This document shows positions 19,899 to 27,904 of a stretch of DNA of 64,000 nt, one piece after another; the first letter of the stretch is position 1, and every line of letters starts with the position of its first letter. The notes under the pieces were generated by a model. It had not been told where the DNA came from, ran no database searches, and saw nothing but the letters and a program-made list of their open reading frames with translations. The DNA comes from Aequorivita vladivostokensis. GTDB lineage: Bacteria; Bacteroidota; Bacteroidia; Flavobacteriales; Flavobacteriaceae. Position numbers and translations under genes: made by a program. The stretch spans positions 531,991 through 595,990 of the forward strand of contig NZ_JSVU01000001.1 of NCBI RefSeq assembly GCF_000952855.1, written 5' to 3'.

Positions 19899-20813
19899 AT
19901 GATCAACCTACACATCAATGACGAAATATCAAGACTGCGCGCCGTAGTGCTGGGCCGCGCAGATAGCAATGGCCCCGTGCCAAAGCTGGAAGACGCCTAT
20001 GATCCCAAATCTGCGGAGCATATAAAGGCCGGCACGTACCCCAAAGATGAAGACATGGTAAAGGAAATGGAGGCCGTGGCCGAAGTTTTCAAAAAGTACG
20101 ATGTAAAGGTGTATCGCCCCCATTCCATTAAGGACTATAACCAGATATTTTCGCGCGACATTGCCTTTGTGATTGAAGATAAATTCATTATCGCAAACAT
20201 TCTGGAGGACCGTTCCATGGAAATTGAGGCCATTGAGCACGTAATCAATCAGATTGATCCTTCAAAGATTATTGAATTTCCCGAAAATGCCCATATAGAG
20301 GGCGGCGATGTTATGCCCTGGGGCGACTATATTTTTGTAGGCGCCTATTATGGCGAAGATTACCCGAATTACATTACTGCCCGCACAAATCTGAACGCCG
20401 TAAAACACCTGCAGAAACTGTTTCCGCATAAAAAGGTGAAATCCTTTAACCTAAGAAAGAGCAACACCGTGGCCGATGAAAACGCACTGCACCTGGATTG
20501 CTGTTTTCAGCCCTTGGGACGCGGGAAGGCGATTATCCATAAGGAAGGTTTTTTGATTGAGGAGGAATATAATTGGCTTGTTGATTTCTTCGGAAAGGAA
20601 AATTGCTTCCACATTACCAAGCGCGAGATGTATGAGATGAACAGCAACATCTTTAGTATCTCGCCCGATGTGGTCATTTCAGAAAAAAACTTTACCCGAT
20701 TGAATACGTGGCTGCGCGAACAAGGCTTTACGGTAGAAGAAGTGCCGTACGCCGAAATCTCCAAACAGGAGGGGCTACTGCGCTGTACTACCATGCCGTT
20801 GGTACGGGATTAA
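19899..20813 (+). CDS. Arginine deiminase/amidinotransferase-fold enzyme
   Basis: A 304-residue member of the guanidino-group-modifying superfamily (arginine deiminase, dimethylargininase, amidinotransferase), which attacks a guanidine carbon with a Cys nucleophile. Visible: FSRDIAFVIEDKFI (about 84-97), EGGDVMPWGDYIFVG with Glu134 and Asp137, catalytic-type His198 in ENALHLDCCF, and nucleophile Cys296 in LLRCTTMPLVRD close to the C-terminus, as the family requires. The exact substrate is not determinable: arginine, methylarginines or glycine transfer are all possible. An upstream in-frame ATG at 19872 lies inside the gltA terminator and is rejected as start. No arc operon partners are nearby. 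Confidence 0.85.
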   Translation: MINLHINDEISRLRAVVLGRADSNGPVPKLEDAYDPKSAEHIKAGTYPKDEDMVKEMEAVAEVFKKYDVKVYRPHSIKDYNQIFSRDIAFVIEDKFIIANILEDRSMEIEAIEHVINQIDPSKIIEFPENAHIEGGDVMPWGDYIFVGAYYGEDYPNYITARTNLNAVKHLQKLFPHKKVKSFNLRKSNTVADENALHLDCCFQPLGRGKAIIHKEGFLIEEEYNWLVDFFGKENCFHITKREMYEMNSNIFSISPDVVISEKNFTRLNTWLREQGFTVEEVPYAEISKQEGLLRCTTMPLVRD

Positions 20814-20894
20814 TACGCTTTTTTATTTTTATCGAAAGACCAAAAGGCCTTTATTTACGTATATATAGGGAATCACATCTATAAAAATCTTCCT

Positions 20895-21695
20895 ATGAAA
20901 ACGCTGGCCGTACTTATTGTTTCGTTATTTATATTCCAACACAGCTTCTCGCAGGGTAAAATAGATGGTTTTTATAAAGGCAAGAGCAAGGGTTCCGTGG
21001 TTTTAGGCCTTGGTTTTGAAGATTCAAAAAATTACTTTGCGGGCACCGAAAAAATAGGGTTGAGCCGAGATCTTTATTATATAAATCTTTGCGGCGCCTA
21101 CGGAATTACTGACCATCTTGATGTGAACGTTTCGCTGCCTTATTTAAGCAGTGATGATGAAAGTGATTTTCAGGATATTTCCATCATGGTGAAATATCGC
21201 TTTTTTCAAACTACTTCAGAAACTGGAAATTTGGAATTTAGTTTGGGAGCGGGATTGTCAACGCCTGTTTCAGATTATAATGTGGGCGGCTTGAACGATA
21301 TAGGCCAGCAGGCCACGGTGATTGAAACCCGCGCGATGGCACATTACAAATGGCATTCCGGCTGGTTGGCTACACTGCAGAGTGGTTTTTCGTTTAAATT
21401 TGAGGAAACCCCAAACAGTATTCCGGTTACCTTAAAGGCCGGCAAAGCTGCGGCTAAATGGTATTACGATGTATTTTACGATTACCAACATGCTTTTGGT
21501 GGAATTGATTACCGGGGCACTCCGCCACCGCAAAATTTTAGTGAGCTGGGGGTTGATTACCATAAAGTGGGCGGAACCGTATATCGTTCCTTCTCAGAAA
21601 GTTTCGGCGCTGCGCTTAATCTCTCCTACCTTTTGGGCGGAAGGAATACCTTTCAGGGGCCAGTCTACGGGGTGTCAATAGTGTATAATTTGTGA
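20895..21695 (+). CDS. Outer-membrane beta-barrel protein, transporter-like
   Basis: A 266-residue protein with a signal peptide (MKTLAVLIVSLFIFQHSFSQ, cleavage after SFSQ) and alternating hydrophobic/polar strands throughout (for example YGITDHLDVNVSLPY, GNLEFSLGAGLSTPV, FGAALNLSYLLGG), ending in an aromatic-hydrophobic terminus (VSIVYNL) as expected for BAM-inserted barrels. The pattern resembles the MetA-pathway/phenol-degradation-like putative transporter family. Function unknown; it lies between an amidinohydrolase-fold enzyme and a secreted peptidase, separated by 81 and 117 bases. Confidence 0.65.
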   Translation: MKTLAVLIVSLFIFQHSFSQGKIDGFYKGKSKGSVVLGLGFEDSKNYFAGTEKIGLSRDLYYINLCGAYGITDHLDVNVSLPYLSSDDESDFQDISIMVKYRFFQTTSETGNLEFSLGAGLSTPVSDYNVGGLNDIGQQATVIETRAMAHYKWHSGWLATLQSGFSFKFEETPNSIPVTLKAGKAAAKWYYDVFYDYQHAFGGIDYRGTPPPQNFSELGVDYHKVGGTVYRSFSESFGAALNLSYLLGGRNTFQGPVYGVSIVYNL

Positions 21696-21812
21696 GCCAT
21701 TGTAACTAATTGTAATTCGCATTAAATAACGCTTTGTGGGCTTATTTAACAAAAAAACCATGCCCTCTTTCACAAAAAATTAGTAAACTTGGCGTATCAA
21801 AATTTTAACACT

Positions 21813-23993
21813 TTGAAAAGATTTAACGCCCTCCCTTTTTTACTGCTGTTTTTAACGGCCATTACTACCCTTACCGCACAACAGAAAAGCATAAGCCTAG
21901 AAGAAATTTGGGGCGGAGCCTTCCGAACCCAAGGTCTGGATGCCCTGCATTCCATGAACAATGGAAAGCAATATGCCGTTTTAAATTACGACCGGCAGGA
22001 AAAAGCTTCAACTGTAGATGTGTATGATTACAAAAGCGGCGAGAAGGTGCGCACGCTCTTAAACTCAAAAGATTTGAAGGGGATAGATTATATTATTTCC
22101 TATGAGTTTAGCGAGGATGAATCAAAAATTCTATTTACTACTGCGCTGCAGCAAATATACCGACGCTCTTCTTTGGGTACCTATTATGTTTATGATATTG
22201 CATCGAAACAGATTGGCTTGGTTTCAACTAATAAAATCCAGGAACCAACCTTCAGTAACGACGGCAGTAAGATTGCTTATGGATTTGAGAACAACCTATA
22301 TATTAAGAATTTAAAAACAGGAGAAACCAAGCAGATAACCACCGACGGGAAAAAGAACAGCATTATAAATGGAATTACCGATTGGGTATATGAGGAAGAA
22401 TTTGCTTTTGTGCGAGCTTTTGAATGGAGTAAAGATGGTGATAGGCTTGCCTTCATAAAATTTGATGAAACCGAAGTGCCACAGTTCAATATGGATCTAT
22501 ATGGCGATGCGCTATATCCTACAGCAGATACGTTTAAATATCCAAAAGCAGGAGAGGCAAATTCCAAGGTTTCGTTGCATATATACGATCTGGGCAGCGG
22601 CAGTACTTCAGAAATAGATCTTTCAAGTTATAACAATTATTACATTCCCCGTTTGCTTTGGACAAAGGACAACAACCTGCTGAGCGTACAGCTGGCCAAC
22701 CGTCATCAGAATGTGATAGATTTGGTATTTGTGGATGCCTCAAACAACACTTCAAACCTAATATTGGCGGAAAAGGATGACGCCTATGTGGACGTTACCG
22801 ACAATCTCACATTTTTAAACAACAACAGTTTTTTCTGGACCAGTGAAAAGGACGGCTGGAACCATATTTATCAATACGACAAAAATGGAAAGTTACTGAA
22901 CCAAGTGACCAAGGGGCCTTGGGAAGTAACTGCCTATTACGGTTTTGACCAAAACACGGGTCGCGTTTACTATCAAAGTACTGAAAACGGAAGCATCAAC
23001 CGGGATGTGTATAGTATACTTCCCTCAGGGAAAAACAAGGTGCGTCTTACCGACCGCAAGGGAACTAACGATGCGGACTTTAGTGCAGACTATACTTATT
23101 TCATCAATACTTTTTCTGATGCTAAAACCCCCTATGTGTATACGCTACACGAAGCAAAAACTGGAAAATTATTACGTGAAATAAAAAATAATAATGATTT
23201 GAAGAATCGATTGGCTTCCTATAAAATTTCACCCAAGGAATTTTCAACTATCCAAGTAAATGGCGAAGATTTAAATATGTATATGATAAAGCCGTTGGAT
23301 TTTGATGAAAACAAGCAATATCCGCTATTTCTCTACCAATATTCCGGTCCTGGCTCTCAGAATGTTTCCAACAGTTGGATGGGTACAAACGATTATTGGC
23401 ATGAAATGCTAGTGAATGATCAGGAAATTATTGTGGCCTGTGTGGACGGACGCGGAACAGGTTTTAAAGGAAGGGATTTCAAAAAGATGACTCAAAAGGA
23501 ATTAGGGAAATACGAAGTGGAAGACCAAATAGCGGTCGCCAAAAAGTTGGGTGAACTTCCATATATCGATGCCTCGCGCACCGGAATTTGGGGTTGGAGC
23601 TATGGTGGCTTTATGTCTTCAAACGCGTTGTTTCAGGCGCCGGACACTTTTGAGATGGCCATTGCAGTTGCCCCGGTAACCAGCTGGCGATTTTATGATA
23701 GCATCTATACAGAGCGCTATATGCAAACTCCGCAGGAAAACGCTTCGGGTTATGATGAAAATTCTCCCCTATCGCACGTGGAGGGGCTAAAGGGAAAATT
23801 CTTATTGGTACACGGAAGTGCAGATGACAACGTGCACGTACAGAACAGTATGCGCTTGATTGAAGCTTTGGTACAGGCAAACAAGCAGTTTGACTGGAGA
23901 ATCTATCCCGATAAAAACCACGGTATTTATGGAGGCAACACGCGCCTGCATTTATATACTTTAATGACAGATTTCATCAAGAAGAATTTATAA
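21813..23993 (+). CDS. S9B dipeptidyl peptidase IV-type serine peptidase
   Basis: A 726-residue exported prolyl-type dipeptidyl peptidase, releasing N-terminal dipeptides from peptides outside the inner membrane. Signal peptide MKRFNALPFLLLFLTAITTL, then TAQ; N-terminal beta-propeller (about 25-470); alpha/beta-hydrolase domain with nucleophile Ser596 in GWSYGG, the Asp pair near 671 in GSADDNVH, and His703 in DKNHGIYGG. FVRAFEWSKDGDRLAF and the EEEFAFVRAF Glu pair match DPP IV substrate-binding residues. No ATG is available: TTG at 21813 gives the best signal peptide; a TTG at 21789 is also in frame. Followed by two peptide transporter genes, suggesting peptide use. Confidence 0.92.
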   Translation: MKRFNALPFLLLFLTAITTLTAQQKSISLEEIWGGAFRTQGLDALHSMNNGKQYAVLNYDRQEKASTVDVYDYKSGEKVRTLLNSKDLKGIDYIISYEFSEDESKILFTTALQQIYRRSSLGTYYVYDIASKQIGLVSTNKIQEPTFSNDGSKIAYGFENNLYIKNLKTGETKQITTDGKKNSIINGITDWVYEEEFAFVRAFEWSKDGDRLAFIKFDETEVPQFNMDLYGDALYPTADTFKYPKAGEANSKVSLHIYDLGSGSTSEIDLSSYNNYYIPRLLWTKDNNLLSVQLANRHQNVIDLVFVDASNNTSNLILAEKDDAYVDVTDNLTFLNNNSFFWTSEKDGWNHIYQYDKNGKLLNQVTKGPWEVTAYYGFDQNTGRVYYQSTENGSINRDVYSILPSGKNKVRLTDRKGTNDADFSADYTYFINTFSDAKTPYVYTLHEAKTGKLLREIKNNNDLKNRLASYKISPKEFSTIQVNGEDLNMYMIKPLDFDENKQYPLFLYQYSGPGSQNVSNSWMGTNDYWHEMLVNDQEIIVACVDGRGTGFKGRDFKKMTQKELGKYEVEDQIAVAKKLGELPYIDASRTGIWGWSYGGFMSSNALFQAPDTFEMAIAVAPVTSWRFYDSIYTERYMQTPQENASGYDENSPLSHVEGLKGKFLLVHGSADDNVHVQNSMRLIEALVQANKQFDWRIYPDKNHGIYGGNTRLHLYTLMTDFIKKNL

Positions 23994-24028
23994 ATAAAAA
24001 AAATCAACTCTAATTAATTATATATTTT

Positions 24029-25432
24029 ATGTCAGAAGCACTTCAATATCAAAAACAGAAGGAATTATTTGGCCACCCAGTAGGTCTTTACATTTTGTTC
24101 TTTACCGAAATGTGGGAACGCTTCTCCTATTATGGGATGCGCGCCATTTTGGTACTTTACTTGGTTGCAGAGGCTACCAGCGGTAATCCTGGTTTAGGGT
24201 GGACCAACGCAGAAGCACTTTCCCTCTATGGAACCTACACTATGCTTGTGTATGTAGCCTCCATTCCCGGAGGATGGATTGCCGACAAATTTATGGGCCA
24301 GAAACAATCGGTACTGGTTGGTGGTATTCTGTTAGTGGCGGGTCATGGTATTCTTTCCATTGAAGAAATGTGGGCATTCTATACAGGTCTTGGTCTTATC
24401 ATTGCTGGGGTAGGGATGCTTAAGCCAAATATTTCAACTATGGTTGGAGGTCTTTATAAGCCCGGCGATATTAGAAGAGATAAAGGTTTTACTATTTTTT
24501 ACATAGGTATTAACATTGGTGCTTTTCTCTCCAGTTTAATTGTGGGGTATGTTGGTGAAGTTTATGGCTGGCATTATGGTTTCGGTCTTGCTGCCATAGG
24601 TATGGCTTTGGGATTACTTCAATATTTAGTAGGCCAAAAACATTTAAAATACGTTGGGAATAATACAAACAAATCTATTGATCCCGAAGAAAAGGCAGCG
24701 ATGAAGAGGCCTCTTTCAAAAGTTGAAAAGGATAGAATGATCGTTCTGTTCATTTCTTTCATTTTAGTTATCGTTTTCTGGGGAGCATTCGAGCAAGCCG
24801 GAGGGTTGATGAATATTTACGCATCCGAAAAGACCGATAGAATGCTATTGGGCTGGGAAGTACCAGCTTCGTGGTTTCAGTCACTTAACGCAATGTTTAT
24901 TATTATTCTGGGTACCGCGGTTGCAGCCTATTGGGCCAAAAGAAAGTTAAAGGGAAAGGTTTCCACTTCACTTTTCAAAATGTGCCTAGGTCTAATTATT
25001 ATGGGGATGGGATTCTTCTTTATGACTGCCGCCGCAGCGCAATTCAATAGCGAAGGGGCATCTGCAATGTACTGGTTAGTGTTGGCTTATTTGTTCCACA
25101 CGGTGGGAGAGTTGTGCTTATCACCAGTTGCGCTTTCTTACATCACAAAATTGGCTCCGTTGAAATATGCGTCCTTAATGATGGGAGTATATTTTGCCAT
25201 GACAGGCTTTGGAAACAAGGTAGCCGGACTTTTAGGTGAATCGGCTTCTGACTTAGGAGAATATACCGTATTTACCGGTATAGCCGTATTCTGTGTTGTA
25301 TTCGGATTATTGGTTTTATTGGTAAGAAAGAAATTGGAAAAACTTACACACGGGGCTGAGGACAATGAGCGTGAACTACACGATAATGAACCCTTTGAAC
25401 TTGCAGATCCAGAAATAAACAAAGCCAACTAA
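24029..25432 (+). CDS. POT/PTR family proton-coupled peptide transporter
   Basis: A 467-residue inner-membrane MFS-type symporter for di- and tripeptides. The signature E-x-x-E-R-F with the following TM1 motif is clear in FFTEMWERFSYYGMRAILVL; the PTR2 motif region GMLKPNISTMVGGLY and FTIFYIGINIGAFLSSLIVG follows, and LAYLFHTVGELCLSPVALSY is the conserved TM10 segment. About 12-14 hydrophobic segments. It is 35 bases downstream of the DPP IV gene and 35 upstream of a second POT gene, so co-transcription is likely. The C-terminus is acidic and hydrophilic. Confidence 0.95.
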   Translation: MSEALQYQKQKELFGHPVGLYILFFTEMWERFSYYGMRAILVLYLVAEATSGNPGLGWTNAEALSLYGTYTMLVYVASIPGGWIADKFMGQKQSVLVGGILLVAGHGILSIEEMWAFYTGLGLIIAGVGMLKPNISTMVGGLYKPGDIRRDKGFTIFYIGINIGAFLSSLIVGYVGEVYGWHYGFGLAAIGMALGLLQYLVGQKHLKYVGNNTNKSIDPEEKAAMKRPLSKVEKDRMIVLFISFILVIVFWGAFEQAGGLMNIYASEKTDRMLLGWEVPASWFQSLNAMFIIILGTAVAAYWAKRKLKGKVSTSLFKMCLGLIIMGMGFFFMTAAAAQFNSEGASAMYWLVLAYLFHTVGELCLSPVALSYITKLAPLKYASLMMGVYFAMTGFGNKVAGLLGESASDLGEYTVFTGIAVFCVVFGLLVLLVRKKLEKLTHGAEDNERELHDNEPFELADPEINKAN

Positions 25433-25467
25433 CTTTTTCAGAAACAATCTAACCAAAATACATACCG

Positions 25468-27258
25468 ATGAATACCGATATAGAGAATCTATTTAAGGAT
25501 AAAGTTTTAGGACATCCCGCGGGATTATTTATACTCTTTTTTACCGAAATGTGGGAACGATTTTCCTTTTATGGAATGCGTATTCTTTTGGTATTATTCC
25601 TTACTGCACCTATATTAAGCGACAATCCCGGTTGGGAATGGCCTCGGGAGCATGCCTTGGCACTCATTGGTACCTACGCGTCCCTTTTATACTTAACCCC
25701 GATAATTGGCGGTTGGATAGCAGATAAGATTACCGGCTACCGTATGGCCGTAGTTCTCGGTTGTATTATTATGACCTTAGGCCACGCTTCCATGGCGCTG
25801 GAAACCACCGCATCTTTTTACTTGGGGCTTGCGCTTTTGGTAATTGGAACCGGATTTTTTAAGCCGAATATTACTTCCATTATTTCTGAAATGTACAAAG
25901 GGAAGGAATCCAAAAAAGACGGAGCCTACACCATTTTCTATATGGGGGTGAACGCGGGCGCATTCTTCGGGATGATGCTTTGCGGCTATTTGGCTGAAAA
26001 TTATGGCTGGTCTTGGGGCTTTGGGCTTGCGGGAATTTTTATGTTTTTTGGAATGCTTCAATTTTTGTTGGCCAATAAAATCTTCGGAGGAATTGGCGCA
26101 AGACCTTCCAAAGTCCACGAGGTAGAAATACCTCAAAACATTAATGAAGAAAGGCCTGAATTGCGAAGCGAGGAAGTAGAGGAAGCACCTATCAAATTGA
26201 ATCCATTCACGATGTTTGATTTTGTTTTGATCGTATTATCATCAATAGGAGGCTTGCTATATTTATTTAATGATCCCTTGGAAAAAATATATGATACCTC
26301 GCTTGTGCCCTTTGAAATTGGCGGAATGAGTGGGACTAATATCGTGGTACTGGCTGCTTTGGCCATGTTCCTAATATTATTGATAACGCGGATTGCCCGA
26401 TATTTGCCAATTGTAAGAGATAGGTTAATTGCCGTTTCCATTTTCGGATTGTTTACCGTTTTCTTCTTCGCATTCTTTGAACAATCATTAGGCTCCATGA
26501 CGCTTTTTGCCCAGGATTATACAGATAGGGACTTAACCGGAAATTCTGCCATGATTTTCAAAATTATAGATGCGCTATTAACGACCGTACCCTTGATTAT
26601 TATTTCTTGGGTAATTTATTTGCTCGTCAAGAAAACACATAGTAGAATTGCCCTGTCCAATGTGGCATTGGTGATCGCATTTATTGGTATTTGGGGGCTG
26701 GTTATTTATAGGTTGTACGATAAATTCAATCAAACTGAATTGCAGGTAGATGCCACTTGGTTCGGGATTTTAAATTCGTTCTTTATTATTACTTTAGCGC
26801 CCATTTTTTCAAAATGGTGGGAGAGTAAGTATAACCCCAGTGCGGCCGTAAAATATGGCATCGGGCTTATACTTTTGGGCTTGGGCTTTGCCATTCTTTC
26901 CTATGGAGCATCAGACATTCCTCCGGGAGCCATGACCGCAAAGGTAAGTATGGTATTCTTGATTCTGGCTTACTTAATGCACACCATGGGCGAACTTTGT
27001 CTTTCACCGTTGGGACTTTCCTATTTGAGTAAATTGGTGCCTGCGCGTATGATAGGCTTTATGTTCGGGGTGTGGTACCTTGCCATAGCCGTGGGCCAAA
27101 AAGCAGCGAACACTATGGGCGGGATGATCGATAAAATTTCGGCAGAGTATTCCATGGGAACTTTCTTTTTGATATTTACATTAATTCCTATTGGCGTTGG
27201 TGTTATTTCAATGTTGTTGAACCCGGTTCTAAAAAAATTAATGCACGGTATTCGTTAA
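25468..27258 (+). CDS. POT/PTR family peptide transporter, longer paralogue
   Basis: A 596-residue paralogue of the preceding transporter, with the same FFTEMWERFSFYGMRILLVL, GTGFFKPNITSIISEMY and LAYLMHTMGELCLSPLGLSY motifs. The extra length is mainly a central insertion (about residues 205-310): a charged loop with EVEIPQNINEERPELRSEE, then added hydrophobic segments between the two six-helix halves. The pair probably arose by duplication and diverged in specificity. A strong terminator follows, ending the DPP IV-POT-POT block. Confidence 0.95.
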   Translation: MNTDIENLFKDKVLGHPAGLFILFFTEMWERFSFYGMRILLVLFLTAPILSDNPGWEWPREHALALIGTYASLLYLTPIIGGWIADKITGYRMAVVLGCIIMTLGHASMALETTASFYLGLALLVIGTGFFKPNITSIISEMYKGKESKKDGAYTIFYMGVNAGAFFGMMLCGYLAENYGWSWGFGLAGIFMFFGMLQFLLANKIFGGIGARPSKVHEVEIPQNINEERPELRSEEVEEAPIKLNPFTMFDFVLIVLSSIGGLLYLFNDPLEKIYDTSLVPFEIGGMSGTNIVVLAALAMFLILLITRIARYLPIVRDRLIAVSIFGLFTVFFFAFFEQSLGSMTLFAQDYTDRDLTGNSAMIFKIIDALLTTVPLIIISWVIYLLVKKTHSRIALSNVALVIAFIGIWGLVIYRLYDKFNQTELQVDATWFGILNSFFIITLAPIFSKWWESKYNPSAAVKYGIGLILLGLGFAILSYGASDIPPGAMTAKVSMVFLILAYLMHTMGELCLSPLGLSYLSKLVPARMIGFMFGVWYLAIAVGQKAANTMGGMIDKISAEYSMGTFFLIFTLIPIGVGVISMLLNPVLKKLMHGIR

Positions 27259-27279
27259 TACACAATAGTTTATAATATA

Positions 27280-27308
27280 AAAGCGTTCCTTTTTATGGAA
27301 CGCTTTTT
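27280..27308 (+). terminator. Terminator after the POT pair
   Basis: Perfect ten-base stem AAAGCGTTCC / GGAACGCTTT, seven-base T-rich loop, then TTGTTTC. Confidence 0.85.
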
Positions 27309-27343
27309 GTTTCAAAAACATCAAAAATTCAAAAGCACTTACA

Positions 27344-27877
27344 ATGAAATACTTATTACTCTTTTTTCTTATTATTTCCGCAGGTACGGTCCATTCCCAA
27401 AAAATTAACTGGATGACCATGAACGAGGCGCTTGCCGCCCAGAAGAAAGAACCGAAAAAGATTTTTATGGACGTCTATACCACCTGGTGCGGCCCCTGCA
27501 AAATGCTCGATAAAAATACCTTTACCGATCCCGAGGTGATCGAGTATTTGAACAAAAACTATTATTCTGTAAAGTTTAATGCGGAAGGGACCGAGGAGGT
27601 AACCTTTAATGATTTCACATATACAAACCCAAATTATGATCCTGCCCGAAAAGGGAGAAACTCACAACACTTGTTTGCGCACGCGCTAAAAGTAACGGCG
27701 TATCCAAGTGTGGTTTTCTTTACCGAGGAAGGTAAGCTAATTCAGGCAGTTCCGGGATACCGGACACCTCCGCAGCTTGAGATTTTTCTTAAGATGATAC
27801 ATTCGGACGATTACCTGAAAATAACAACCGCCGAGGCTTGGGAGGAATATCAGAAAAATTTTAAACCCACATTTTAG
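27344..27877 (+). CDS. Exported thioredoxin-fold protein
   Basis: A 177-residue protein with a signal peptide (MKYLLLFFLIISAGTVHSQ) and a thioredoxin-like domain containing the redox pair Cys49-Cys52 in TTWCGPCKMLDKNTF, followed by DPEVIEYLNKNYYSVKFNAE and the cis-Pro segment VTAYPSVVFFTEEG. This is the Thioredoxin_7-like group with the insertion FTDPEVIEYLN. It should act in the periplasm on disulfides; the partner is unknown. It converges with comEC, whose stop is 28 bases away. Confidence 0.88.
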   Translation: MKYLLLFFLIISAGTVHSQKINWMTMNEALAAQKKEPKKIFMDVYTTWCGPCKMLDKNTFTDPEVIEYLNKNYYSVKFNAEGTEEVTFNDFTYTNPNYDPARKGRNSQHLFAHALKVTAYPSVVFFTEEGKLIQAVPGYRTPPQLEIFLKMIHSDDYLKITTAEAWEEYQKNFKPTF

Positions 27878-27904
27878 GATAGCATTTTCGGTTTCATATT
27901 CGGG

